A stretch of DNA of 64,000 bases from Chimonanthus salicifolius (Eukaryota > Streptophyta > Magnoliopsida > Laurales > Calycanthaceae): NCBI GenBank assembly GCA_013350335.1, contig CM023538.1, positions 60,749,080-60,813,079 on the forward strand, in the 5' to 3' direction. The position numbers and the translations under genes were made by a program. The notes beneath the pieces were generated by a model. It was given only the letters and a program-made list of their open reading frames with translations. It did no database searches and had not been told where the DNA came from. Below are positions 47,501-58,813 of the stretch, piece after piece; positions within the stretch are counted from its first letter, which is position 1, and each line of letters begins with the position of its first letter.

Positions 47501-47930
47501 GAGACAAGGACTCCCTTAAACTTCTTATGAGAGTGCTCTCGTTTATAAAAAAAGTTGGTAGTGCAAAAATCACTACTCTGATTGAATTGTTCTATAAGCT
47601 TTTCTCTATTTTTTTTTCCTTAATATCCTTAGGTAGAAAAATAGGAATTTGCCAAAGTCCAATATTTTGAATTTAAAATTTTTCTACTCTACTGGAAAAT
47701 GAATATTTTAAAATATATTTAGATATTAGGAAGACGATAGCAAATTAATATTATTGGTGAAAATATTGCCACATTTTGGTTCAAATCTTAGATTTTTTTT
47801 CAAATTCCTTTAAATTATTTAAAAACTAAGAATTTAATCCATTTTAACTAATGTTTAAGTCTCCCAAATGACCATTAACTCTATATAACATGGAAATAAA
47901 AAAATCCAGACAATAATTGATTTCACCATC
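44600..47930 (+). repeat. Duplicated block, copy 3 (upstream of gene B)
   Basis: Collinear with 4880-9060 of copy 1, but without the array MITE (empty at 44815), with shorter text around 45060-45100 and with a deletion matching 8160-8410. Holds the minus-strand SINE at 45389-45537. No gene. Confidence 0.75.
45389..45537 (-). mobile_element. SINE family 1, minus strand (block copy 3)
   Basis: Same insertion as 6261-6409; CCTTTGTCTT flanks it at 45379-45388 and 45538-45547. Confidence 0.7.
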
Positions 47931-48404
47931 TTCTAATTATTACCTCAAAATTATTTATTAAAATATATTTATGAATTTTTAAAATTTTCTTCTCCTATTT
48001 GAGAATAGCTATAGTTTCTCAATGATTTACGATAGTAGTGCCGAACTCTTCCTCTCTATTATTTAAAATTTCAACAATTATAAGAGCTACAATAACACAC
48101 ATGTGTAAATATACTCATATGTGCCAAATAATACTAAATATAATCATAATCATCTAAATTATTAATCTTAGTAATATGGAGCTCGCTTCTATATTTAGAT
48201 TTAGCAAATTATTTCTATATGCACATTGCCTACTTAGGGCTCATGGGACTTAAACCCATAATTTTAAAGTTTTTAATATTTTATCATTTTAAATTTATTT
48301 TTATTTTTTTATAATTTTTAAAAATATAATGTAAACCAATCAAAGAAATATCATTTTAGCGGATATACAAGCATAACATTTAATAAACGGCCAGCCACCC
48401 TAAC

Positions 48405-48628
48405 CTCAGTAAAATCGGTGAGGAGAAATAGGATGCAGTGAAATTTCTATTTTATCTCTATCGGTGTACCACTTATCAAGTAACTGTGTATCGATAATAT
48501 GTCACTCTGCATATATATATTTTGCATATCAATATACCAGTACTTGATGAGCGGTACATCAGTAGAAGTAAAATGAAAATTTCATTTAATTCTATGTCTC
48601 TTAATAAATGTTACTCATATTAAGATAG
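48405..48628. mobile_element. Diverged copy of the long-TIR MITE
   Basis: Has CGGTGTACCACTTATCAAGTA and, reversed at the other side, GTACTTGATGAGCGGTACATC, with TTTATCTCTATC arms as in 2365-2625. It is not at a paralogous site, so it is a separate insertion. Confidence 0.5.
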
Positions 48629-48971
48629 GCGTCATTAATTAACATTAATTTTGAAGAATTGGCTTGTCTTTGCGAAATACCTTTGCTTAATATGTATATA
48701 TTAAGAGGTTTATAATTATCTAAAGATTAGCTAAATGATCATAAAAAAAATACTTAATAGACCAAAGTGTATAACATGACAGTGTGAGGTGAAATTTCAT
48801 TCCATCATGAAGTCATGAAGTCAAGCGTCACTCAGACCTTCAATAATGCTTTAATGAGATGACAGAAAGTTACAGAGAATTATTGAGGTGCCACAGAGAA
48901 AGCGAAACCATGGTGTTAGAAAGCGCCGGGTGATATTACTATCGATTAAAATTTGAAAGTTTACCGGTTCT

Positions 48972-49126
48972 CCTTCAATTGGTTGCCTCTCGCCTAAAAA
49001 AATAGAAAATTTTAATTTCAAACTCTTATATCTAACTTTAGTTTGTCGTAGGTATAATGGATTCATCTGTGGAGATTTTATTTTGAGTATCCTGCGATTT
49101 TCCACATGTAAATTTAAAAAAAAAAA
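48972..49126 (+). mobile_element. SINE family 1, diverged
   Basis: Head CAATTGGTTGCCTCTCGCC; body ends TGCGATTTTCCACATGTAAA before a poly(A) tail at about 49115-49126. Confidence 0.6.
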
Positions 49127-49569
49127 TTGAAAGTCTAATTAATAATTAATAATAAAAGATTTTAATTCATCAATTAAATCTATTAAATAAAGGAGCTAAT
49201 GAACAGGGATAAAGAAATGAGGAGCTATTTATATAAGCTTATTTTAGAGAGATTTTTTAAGGGTAATGATTTTTTCACCATCATTTTCTAATTTTAACAT
49301 TGCTTTTGAAAAAGAGAAGAGGAGAGGTGAGGAGAGAAATAAAATTTTACCAATTTTAAAATTAAAATTTCTCTCATTTTATCTAGCTTTTTCCATGTAT
49401 TTAATATAACCCAAATTTAATATTAAATTGTATTTCTGTAAATATCAATTGAAGGGTAGAAAAGAAGAAATAAAAAAATAATATTAATTCGGTGCACCTA
49501 AGTAAATTTTACGGTGCACAAATCAGTTCCCATATTATAACCCGTTAACAATAATATCGAGATGATAAA

Positions 49570-49742
49570 CTCAAGAGAGGGTTGGCCTAACGGTCGAAAA
49601 GCTCTCTTCGAGAAGGAGGTCTTGGGTTTGATTCACGTTCAACACCTTTATAAGTCATGCCCCAAGGACCGGTCAGGTTAGAATATCTCCTGTCCTAATA
49701 ACCCTAAATCCTAGGTGAGACCCGTCCCCTTGTTCATCAAAA
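49570..49742 (+). mobile_element. SINE family 2 upstream of gene B
   Basis: Same insertion as 9323-9517. The ~20-bp target repeats AATAATATCGAGATGATAAA (49550-49569) and AAGTAATATTGAGATGATAA (49741-) are still readable. Confidence 0.75.
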
Positions 49743-49879
49743 GTAATATTGAGATGATAAAATCTATTTTTTTTTTATTAAAAGTAGATGTAATATATAA
49801 AATTAATTCAATCTTATCATGATTTTATGCAATGAACATGTCTCATCGTTTCTCCCTCACTCAATTTTCTTACACAAAA

Positions 49880-50025
49880 GAGCTGCCCTCATTTGCATAA
49901 AGAATGCCTTCAATCATTTGTAGAACCTGAAGAAGCTATTTAAGACATAATACGCCTGAACATTTCATCCGTCTTTCAGTTCACTACTTCATTTTCTACA
50001 CCCGCGTGAAAGAGAGAGTGAAGAG
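49880..50025 (+). promoter_or_regulatory. Promoter and 5' leader of gene B
   Basis: Single copy of the family promoter: AATGCCTTCAATCATTTG, TATTTAA at 49937-49943, ATAATACGCC, TACACCCGCG, a GA-rich leader, then ATG at 50026. Confidence 0.55.
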
Positions 50026-52122
50026 ATGGTTGGGAGAGTCTACGAAGCAGCAATAAGAGGAAACGTGAGTTCTTTGAATAAACTGCTTGAAGAAGATGCC
50101 AACATTCTTGATAAAGTTTTAGCAGATGATGCTCACAAGGAGACTCCTCTCCACATAGCAGCTCGATTTGGGCATGTGAACTTCGTAGAAGCAATCATAA
50201 GTCGAAAATCCGAATTCACCAGCAAATTAAACAGCCAAGAACAAATTCCTCTGCATCTGGCTTCAGCAGAGGGGCACAAAGAAGTAGCAGAAGCGCTCCT
50301 GGAAAAGGATGCACACGCTTGCTTCATTCCTGACCGAGAAGGACGGACTCCTCTCCATATTGCTGCAATCAAAGGCCATGTCCCAGTCTTGAGGGCGCTG
50401 GTGGATGCGAAGAAACTCGCGAAACTGATAAAGACCCACAGAGGTGAACCGCTCTTACACTTGTGCTTGAACCATGACCAATTTGAGGCTGCTGAGATGT
50501 TAATAAATATGTCAATTGGTGAAAAAGAGTCTGTGAACAAGAAGGGCGATAAAGAAAAGACAGTGGATCCTGATGATAAAGTGTTCATTTGCGAGAAAGA
50601 CGATGAAGAGAACACCATACTCCACCTCCTTGCTGCCAAGAGACAGTATAAGGTATGTGAATAAAATTTCTGATTCCTTCCAATTTGTTTGGAACTGGAT
50701 ATTCATCTCAAAATACTAATCGATTAGGTAGAGTAATTAAAGTCCTTTATAAATTCTCAGATCTTCCTCTACACTTTCGATATAAGACTCATTCGCAGCT
50801 AGCTCCAATAATCCCTCCCTCAACGAGATCTCCCAAGTCCACGTAAGGGAGTTTGAGACCCGACTTTGTTGTTAAGACGTGGGTATTCAGTCTAAAATTA
50901 TAACCTATTAGATGGAGTGATCCAAGTCTTTTAAATGGGCCACCTTATCATCCTTGTATCTCCTACACCTGATCGTTTCTCTTTTCTTATTATCGGGTGA
51001 AATAATTAAATAAATAACTTCACTACCAAATAAAATTATTGAAGGACATGATTGCTCTGTTTTTAGTTACAAGGTAAATATACTCAACATCCACCAAACA
51101 ACTCGAGCATTGCCAAGTCTAATGGAAGGTCCCAAGTGCTTTTCTATTAAGTTGCTAGTTGGGTTAGGAGAGTTGGGAGTTTCAATTTGCGCAGAAGGAA
51201 TGAATAGAGCAGGCTCTGTTTTTTTTATTTCAAAGCATCTGAACAGAGAGTTGTTTTGCAGATTATTAAGCTCTTGTTCCCTGGCGGCAAAAATATTTTT
51301 GAGTTGGATGTAAATGCCATCAATACAAATGGTTTTACAGCCTTGGATCTATTGAGAGAGGCACCGCGGGGATGCGATCGTTTGAAAATTACAATGATCC
51401 TTAGAGGTGTTAAAGCCAAGAGAGCAAGGGAATTGCCTAAAACAACTCGCAATCGGCTGCGGAAGAGTAGTTCAAAGCCTTCTATTGAAAGATCAAGAGA
51501 ATGGACAAACAAGACTCGAGATGCACTAATGGTGGTCGCCATACTGATTGCCACAATTACCTACCAAGCTGCCTTGAACCCTCCTGGAGGTGTTCTAAGC
51601 GAGGATAAGAACATCACTATTACTATACTGTCTCGGAACATTACTTACAAACAAGGGCAATCAATTATGTCGAAAAATTTTCCTACAAGATACACTATTT
51701 TCATGATATCCAACACCATAGGCTTTGTTCACTCCATTCTGCTCATCCTCCTACTGCTGAGTGAATTTTGTTTCAAAAGAAGGCTCTTGATGCGGACTAT
51801 GATTGCCTTCACTTGGATTTGTGCAATTTCAATGTTGGTAAGTTATGGGTGTTCCTTCTTTGCTCTAGCCACAGAAAATACTCGATCTAAAGTATTCTTG
51901 GCTGGAGTAGTTATCTTAGGCGTCGGATGGATGGCGACCATTACACTACTGTTCACTGCGGTACTGTTTCGGGTTGTCAAGAAGCTTCTCTACAAGATTC
52001 ACTTCATTTATTACTTTTCCTCGGCCATTTTCAAAATCAAGGATGGATTCAATGGGATTCTGAAGTTTCTGTCAAGTAAGTGCAGTTCAAAAGGTAAGAA
52101 CAAAAATGATTCAGCTTGTTGA
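50026..52122 (+). CDS. Ankyrin-repeat protein with PGG domain (gene B)
   Basis: Exons 50026-50652 and 51262-52122 (AAG|GTATGT, TTTTGCAG|ATT, phase 0) predict 495 residues. Ankyrin repeats start near 39, 73, 107 and 141, with a last one across the junction; NPPGG is at 315-319, and membrane helices are placed as in gene A. It is the closest relative of A: exon 2 differs by few residues plus a shortened loop after PGG (about 13 residues shorter). The 609-bp intron is the shortest of the four and preserves the empty site of A's 2.3-kb insertion. Upstream and downstream flanks match A's for several kilobases, so A and B arose by segmental duplication. By family, a membrane protein with cytosolic ankyrins; its own role is unknown. 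Confidence 0.88.
50686..50935 (-). mobile_element. Remnant of the old intronic TRIM (gene B)
   Basis: Parallels 11008-11335 of gene A's intron but is shortened at its right end. Confidence 0.45.
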
Positions 52123-52509
52123 CAAGATCCGGTTTTAGTGGTCGGTTCCTTGATTTTAACCGGCTTGCTACTGCCATGGATATATCTATTATTATTGATA
52201 TAGCTTGTGTGCTTTTGTTTCAAGAATAAGAGAGAATGGAATAGATTAGATGTATTTGAAAGTTAAAACCTATAGTTTTAATGTACAAGTGTGTGATGTA
52301 ATTAATTGGGTATGTATTTTTCACATGTATATCCCTCTCTGTTTCTTTTTTACATTGCTAAGGTGAGAACAAGGGCTTGTGAAAATATTTGTATGGAGAT
52401 ATTTGGTTCCTTTAGATGTTATGCATTTATAATATGGGATTTTCCTTTTTCTTGTGTGGAATATGTCATGTGAACACAGAATTACTAGCTGATAAGAGTA
52501 TAACTCAAA

Positions 52510-52638
52510 TTGGGTCCAATTAAAGTTGTAAGGAAAATGGGAGAGACAATATATCTAATCCAACGAAATAATATATAGAAAAATAATACAGTGATTTATT
52601 GTCTCTCCCATTTTCCTTACCACTTTAATTGGACCCAA
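52510..52638. repeat. Hairpin inverted repeat downstream of gene B
   Basis: Arms 52510-52550 and 52598-52638 match over 41 bp with one mismatch; loop about 47 bp. Duplicate of 15331-15460. Confidence 0.6.
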
Positions 52639-52906
52639 GAACATAACTAATGTGCCATGGATGTAGAGCAAACTGCGGATGTGAAAGCATACAAAGATCG
52701 ACAAATCCGAATGATCTATACAAGTCAAATCATGATCATGAATAGATGTAGTTAGATCTGGAACACAAATAATCTAAATAATAGAATTTGACAAATCTAC
52801 AACAGAAAGGAACTAAATTGTCACCATACCTATCAGATCCAAAAGATAAATGACCTAAATTGAGCAGCAAATAGATGTATAGTAACCCTGTCAAAGTGGT
52901 AAGATA

Positions 52907-53260
52907 TGTTAGGATTGGGTTCCAGCCCAAAAAATTAGTTTGATAGGTGGAGTGACCCAGTCTCTTATAAGTTTTTAGATTTCCCCCTCACAACCAACGT
53001 GGGACTTTCTCGTTCGCACCCCAATAATCCCCCTCTCGAACGAGGCTCTCCGGCAAATAGAACGTCACCAACCATCCTGTTCGGCTAGGGGATCCATGAG
53101 CTCAAATGTTGTGGCTTGGGGATCTACCTCTGATACCACTGTTGGAGTTAGACTTCCAGCCCAAAAGACTAGCCTGATAAGTGGAGTAACCCACTACCTT
53201 ATAAATTTTTAGATTTCCCCTTACCAACGGATGTGGGACTCTCTCGTCTGCACCCCAACA
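52907..53260 (-). mobile_element. Complete TRIM (miniature LTR element)
   Basis: Two direct LTR-like repeats of about 120 bp (52907-53026 and 53140-53260) start TGTTAGG/TGTTGGAG and end in CCAATA/CCAACA. Read on the minus strand, the inner side of the 5' LTR has a canonical Met-tRNA primer site TGGTATCAGAGG (53126-53139), and the other side has a purine tract (GAGAGGGGGA). Near-matching 5-bp flanks AGATA/AGATG. No coding capacity. Confidence 0.8.
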
Positions 53261-53756
53261 AGATGATGGTGGCAATGACTTAGGGTGGCATCAAATAATG
53301 ACAATGATAAAGATGATGGCATGACAAATATCCAAGCTGAAGAGGCAACGCTGATAATAGAATTTTACTCTAGATTTCAATTAAATTAAACATAAAAATG
53401 TGCAAATGATATATGGTTCTATAGGTTCTGAGAAGAATGATACAGAACAAGTGAACAATCATCTACAGGGTGTTGCCTGGGGTGACTGGGTCGACGGCAA
53501 CGAGACTGATAGCATTCTTAACCCCGTGACATTTTTTAGACCAGAGTTTTCCAATTAAGAATGCCAAATGTCACGGGTTAGTGAATCCTTCGTCGTTTCA
53601 GTCTGTGTGCCATTCATTTAAACAGTCTATCGTCAAGCAAATCAGTCTTACCACCAATATAGTTATTTTTGGACCAATGTGATCAAACCAAATTACACAC
53701 AAACTTGAACATAAGGATACGAGAGAGATGAAAATATCAAGAATGCACTTACTTAT
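53261..53756. other. Intergenic DNA after the TRIM
   Basis: 53315-53460 parallels 44280-44420. A small hairpin (CCCGTGACATTT, reversed at 53563-53579) is present. No gene. Confidence 0.45.
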
Positions 53757-53880
53757 GGGCTTTGATAGTCATCACTTGAATTTGTGTAATATCAATCATG
53801 GTGACATTTTTTTTTAATTGGAAATCATGGTGACTTATGGGTCTTCTCTACACTGGCCACAGATTATAGACAGGAATAAC
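53757..53880 (+). pseudogene. Fragment of a PGG-gene membrane segment
   Basis: Matches gene D around 39965-40045 (TTTGATAGTCATCACTTG, then ACTTATGGGT and CACTGGCCACA). A ~40-bp disruption in the middle repeats AATCATGGTGAC twice. It corresponds to the third membrane helix and lies upstream of the fragment with the earlier part of the exon, so the order is scrambled. Confidence 0.7.
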
Positions 53881-54845
53881 TAAGTTATGTACAAGGTTAT
53901 CTGAAAAATTATTTTAGGAGTTATAAGTTTTTTCTTTGCTAAACACTTCTTCATATTTACTTTTCTATATAAGTGGAAAAATCTTTTTGCTAAATTTTTT
54001 TTAACATACCCAATAACACTTTAAAAATGGTGACTTTAATAATGCTGGGAATCCTGAATACATGTATATGAATTTCTCTGACTCCAATGATATAAATGTT
54101 AGGCTCAATTAATTTAAAATGGATTTAGAATCAACACCCAAAATTAAAGAAAAATTGGAAATCTTCTACAAGATGTCACTTAAGAAATCATACATAAAAT
54201 TTAGACTCAATAAATTAAGAGAATTCCAAATCCCATAGTCAATGACAGAATGAACTGTCTCTTTCTATACTAGAAACTCCAGCCAAACACACTTTGACTA
54301 ATTGTTTAAAAATTTGAAAAAATTTGGCCGAATCAAGTTAAATCGACTTGCCTCGACAAGACTTTGAGTCAAGCAAGTCCATAAGTATTCTGAATTTTTC
54401 GACATTTTCAAAAACTCAATCGAGTTTTTCAACTCAATAGAATTACGAGTTAAAGTTCAAGTTCATGAATGAATAAATTATGTCTATGTAAATTCAATAT
54501 ACCTCAAATGTAGAAGAAATAAGAACAAACTAGGATGTCTAGGGGCCTCCTAAGCAAAATAAAGAAATGGAAGCTCGACAGATTTCACAGTTTTCTCAGA
54601 GATTAGAGGAAGTTCTTGCAGAAAATGTGAGGCTACAGAAAAGAAGTTGCACGAAGTCTAAGTAGAGCTCAAAGGCTTGCTGCAAATATTGACAGAATTT
54701 AAAATCATTCTAAATATTTTATTAAAATTATTGCAATGATTTCTTAATTGAGAATTTATTGAGAATTTATCAAAATATTATCGCGATATTACCATCGATT
54801 GTATTTTTAATGCGATTTTATCAGAAATTTACTGATAAAAAGTAC

Positions 54846-55546
54846 AATGCCAATAAATACACTCTTAGATGTATTTCATGAGCAAGAGAATTGTATAGAG
54901 ACACACGCAATCAAGTCCAAAATCGGAGCTTGAAGCCATCAGTCGATAAATCAGCCGAATGGACGAACAGAACTCGAGATGGGCTAATGGTGATTGTCAT
55001 ACTTGTTGGGTTTATGGCTCAAAGTTCTTTTGGGCTTGGACTGTCTATTGGGCCCAGGCCCACTGGGCCCAGTCTGTGTTAAGGCACAAGTATATAAGGT
55101 TCTTTTCTCCTAGGGTTTTCTTTGAGCTGTGAATGGAAGGAAAGAGAGACTGAGAGGAAAGGATGGGTAGCGTTAGTTTGTAGTCCTTGTAACATGTCCA
55201 GAAACTTTATCTTAGTAAAATCATCACGTTCTGTGAATGTAGGCGATATTACTGAACCATATAAAATCTTATGTTCTCATATGTGTAATTTGCAATACTA
55301 ATATCAACGGTGACCTTCCAAGCTGCAGTAAACCCTCCAGGAGGTGTTTGGCAGCAAGACGAGCTGCGCATTTTCACACTAATACAAAGTAACTATAATG
55401 ATACATTCAACATAATAGTTGAAGATGTTCTTCACATTGTAGGGAAGGAAATTATATCTGAAATGTTTCCTGCTCAATACTTAGTTTTCTTACCTCAAAA
55501 CAGCTCAGAGAGTCACTCCTATTTGGATCCATCAGATTTAATATAG
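54846..55546 (+). pseudogene. Broken D-type exon 2, split by a solo LTR
   Basis: Starts in the last ankyrin region (ATACACTCTTAGATGTATT), skips about 65 bases, then follows gene D from ARELxRDTRNQVQNRSLKP through TRDGLMVIVIL. A 291-bp solo LTR interrupts the first membrane helix. The exon resumes with TVTFQAAVNPPGGVWQQDE and runs to SEMFPAQYLVF before changing frame and stopping at 55546. Helices 2-4 are absent. Gene D supplies the uninterrupted sequence for comparison. Confidence 0.8.
55004..55294 (+). mobile_element. Solo LTR inside the broken PGG exon
   Basis: The element starts TGTTGGG and ends TTTGCA, with a perfect 5-bp target duplication ATACT (54999-55003 and 55295-55299). It contains a GGGCCCAGGCCCACTGGGCC stretch and a TATATAAGG promoter-like site near 55092. 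The matching gene D sequence has no gap here, which fixes both ends. Confidence 0.85.
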
Positions 55547-56390
55547 ATTTGTTAGATTTGTACCAAGTGTCAACTCATCATGCCTCACACGTGTATCCTT
55601 CTTCCTCTAGACCTTGTGAACGTGTGGCATGCAACCAATTAGGATCCACAGGACATGAAGTGGACCTTCGGCCCATATGTGGGTCCACATGCACCGCATC
55701 ATCCAATCTGAGTCCCGAACTAGCGGGTTTGGCCTCATTATTCACCGCATTAAATACTCAGCTTAATATGTGCCTATGTTAATGGGAGCATAATTGAACA
55801 ATTTATGAGGAAAAATCTAACCACTGTAGCATTTCTATTGTAGAACTCACAAAAGCTTAAAAAATAATAATAAAGAAACAAGTAAAGAATCTCATACGAA
55901 ATATCTACAGATAAAAAGGAAAAATCATATTCTTTGCTTGGACTTAGAGATTAGAATGAATTAAGTCCAAACTTGTGTCATATTTTTGGCTATCTAATTG
56001 TATGTATTACATTTTAATATCAGACATTAAGTGTTAATTCAGTTTATTCTGACCATTGAATTGACATAACTCATACTGTTCATTATCAAATTTGTAATGA
56101 TCTAACTGCTTAAATATAGCTCTTTTGAATGACTTAAATTACATAATACAAAAATTAAAATTAATATGATTTTTAGTTTGCATAGTTATTTAATCTAAAA
56201 GTATTTATTATTATTTGACTTTTAATAATAACACTAGGCTAAGATGAAAGAAAATTGCTATCAAGATGACACACTTTCGTGGTGTGCAGTTTTCAGTGAA
56301 GTGAATGCTTAAGTGAGAATTTAGTTAGTGTACTAAACCTTTAGTCCTCTATTGAAATCAATATATATAGAGAGAGAGAAAGAGAGAGAG
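55547..56390. other. Intergenic DNA before the ankyrin fragment
   Basis: No conserved frame. Ends in the GA-rich leader (56371-56390) typical of family starts. The open frame at 55549-55782 has no family signature. Confidence 0.45.
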
Positions 56391-56603
56391 ATGGCCATGA
56401 AAGAGTTGGTGATTGCAAGGAAAGTTAAGACACTGATCAAGATATATGGACAGCCTCTCTTGCATTTGTGCCTGAATCATGGTCGATTTGAGGCTGTAAA
56501 GATGTTGATAGAGATAGCAAGTGATGATAGAGAGTTCATGAGCTTGAAAGATCATGATGAAAATACCCTACTCCACCTCCTTGCAGCCAAGGGACAGCAT
56601 AAG
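56391..56603 (+). pseudogene. Exon-1 remnant with fused start codon (D-type)
   Basis: The GA-rich leader and ATG are joined directly to codons for residues 120-191 of a D-like protein (MAMKELVIARK… to LLAAKGQHK), deleting the first three ankyrin repeats. The frame is open for 71 codons, followed by the GC donor AAG|GCATGT and D-type intron (56604-57241 and 57675-57850). No exon 2 follows on this strand before the inverted gene C region. It could encode a small peptide but is most likely dead. Confidence 0.75.
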
Positions 56604-57241
56604 GCATGTTTTCATCTACTTATTCATTTGAACACTTTCTTTCTATTATTTTATTACTTTCAATTTTCTATTCATGTTTTGATTTCAAATGTTCTATATC
56701 TTAGACACATTTAGTGTAAAAGGGGATCTATCATAAAGTTGTATTTTTTCAAATATTTTATTGTCAGTTTTTGTTTAATATTTTTTTTTTTCAAGTTGTT
56801 CTTTTTCAAATATTTGTTTATCAATCTTTTTGAGAAAATCAATGCTAAAAAAGTTATATTAGAGTTTTACTCACATCATTAAATATGCAAGATGAAATTT
56901 GACATCGTGTTGAGCTATGAAAATCCAATATTTCGGATATTTGCATCAAAACCTTCATTTCTGTTAAAAATGAACAAAATATTGTCTCATAATTTTGAAA
57001 AAGAAAAACCTTTATTTTTGTTATTAAATTTTGTTGTCTCATCAAAATTATATTATAGTTCAACTCATATCATTTAACCTGCGTCATGAAATCTGACGTC
57101 CTGTTGAGCCATGAAAACCCAACATTTCGATTATTTACGTTAAAAACTTCAATTGTGTTAAGAATGAACAAAATGTTGTCTCATCAAAGTGAGGAATACA
57201 TCTTCTTTTTGCCATTAATTCTTTTAATCTCCAATCCCCTC

Positions 57242-57674
57242 TATTGGGGTTGTTCCGAACTAGTCCACATTGGAAATATAGAGGGAGATCTAGGAGTTTA
57301 TAAAGGACTTGGGTCACTCCACCTAACAGGCTAGTCTTTTGGACTAGAAGCCCAGGTCCTAACAAGTGGTATCAAGGCTAGATCAAAGGCTATCTCATGT
57401 CGATTCAAGAGATCTCCCAGGCAAAGACTATCTCATGTTGACTAAGAGATCCCCCAGACAAAGGCTATCTCATGTGAACTGAAGAGACCCCAGGCGAACG
57501 GGATGACCTGAGTCGCTCTCTCCGTCGAAGGGCCTCGTTCAAGGGGGGATTGTTAGGGTTGTTGCGGACGAGTCCAACATTAAAAGTGTAGAGGGAGATC
57601 TAAGAGTTTATAAAAGACTTTGGTCACTCCACCTAAAAAGTTAGTCTTTTGAACTAGAAGCCCAAATCCTAAGC
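57242..57674 (+). mobile_element. Complete TRIM in a D-type intron remnant
   Basis: LTRs 57242-57364 and 57551-57674 (TGTTAGGGTTGTTGCGG type; each with GTCACTCCACCTAA and CTAGTCTTTTG). A primer site TGGTATCAAGG starts at 57367 and a purine tract AAGGGGGGAT ends at 57550. The inner part holds three ~42-bp repeats of GGCTATCTCATGT text. Gene D's intron lacks it. Confidence 0.8.
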
Positions 57675-57884
57675 CTCAATTTCTATACTCTTCATTTTCC
57701 ATTGCTTAAAAATAACAACAGGAGATGACTTTTCCCTCTTTTTCCAATGAATCAATGGTTTCTTGGCTTTGCAAGACAATGGTTTCTTCAATTTTTTTTT
57801 TTAAATAAAATTTTTAAGCAAACATAAAAAATATTCAGTTTCCATAGTCTAACACAAGAATAAACTTCACATCACTTGTTAGAT

Positions 57885-58030
57885 GATACAGTGATTTTAT
57901 TGTTTCTCCCATTTTCATAACAACTTTAATTGGACCCAATTTGAGCTGAGACTCTTATCAGCTAGTAACTCAATGTTCACATGACATATTGCAAACAAGA
58001 AAAGAAAAATCCCATATTATAAGGATAATG
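57885..58030 (-). repeat. Inverted copy of the A/B 3' flank
   Basis: The reverse of 15240-15470 / 52440-52640, including one arm of the hairpin and AACATGACATATTCCACACA-like text. It belongs to the 3' side of inverted gene C. Confidence 0.6.
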
Positions 58031-58089
58031 ATACGTGCATCACGGGTTTTCACCATTGTGCATAGGGCCCGAGAAATCATGCTGCTTGA

Positions 58090-58345
58090 GTGGAGAATTT
58101 AGGGTCAGCGGGTCAGGTCGGGTCGGGTTGGATTGAGGATTTTACAAGTTAATCCGATCCAACCCAATCCAACACGGCTAAAATTAGGTTAAAATAGGTT
58201 CAGAGTGCGGGTCGGGTCATAATTCGGGTCGGGTCAGGTTATGAAGTTCAGGGTGAGAATTTAGATCGAGTCGGGTCAAGTTCCGTATATATCAACTCGG
58301 GTCGGATTGGGTTTTAAGGAATCCGACCCGCCCGACTAGAGTTAC
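58090..58345. repeat. GGGTC-rich repeat element
   Basis: Dense in GGGTCGGGTC and its reverse. The right end reads GAGTTACAGCCCTAA, an inverted match to the left end of the similar unit at 62715 (GGCTGCAACTCGGGTC). Probably the core of a non-autonomous DNA transposon. Non-coding. Confidence 0.55.
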
Positions 58346-58813
58346 AGCCCTAATGGTGCACCGCTATTAAAAGAAAAAGACTATTTTGCCCTCTCTTTTT
58401 TAAATAGGGAAGAGGAAAGAAGAAAATAATGACAAGATGATCTTTTCTTTTTAAAGGTGATGGACAATAGTAAAAATTCACAGTGCGCATATTATTACCC
58501 ATATTGTAAATGCATAAAAACATCTAAAGGAACCAAATATCTCCATAGAATTATATTCATACCCTTCTTTATCTTCTCACGTGAGCAATTTAAAAAAGAA
58601 ACTGCGAAGGATATACATGAGAAAAATACATACCCACCCAATTACATCACACGCTTGTACATTAACACTATAGTTTTAACATTTAAATGCATCTACTCCA
58701 TTCCATTCCATTCTCTCTTATTCTCAAAGTAAAGCCCACAAGTTATATCCATAATAATAGATAGGATCCATTCATAGTAATAGCAAGCCGGTTAAAATCA
58801 AGGAACCGGCGAC

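Noticed and set aside
52907..53260. Cassandra-type TRIM carrying 5S rRNA sequence
   Set aside because: No 5S rRNA-like internal promoter sequence is seen in its LTRs; it is an ordinary TRIM.
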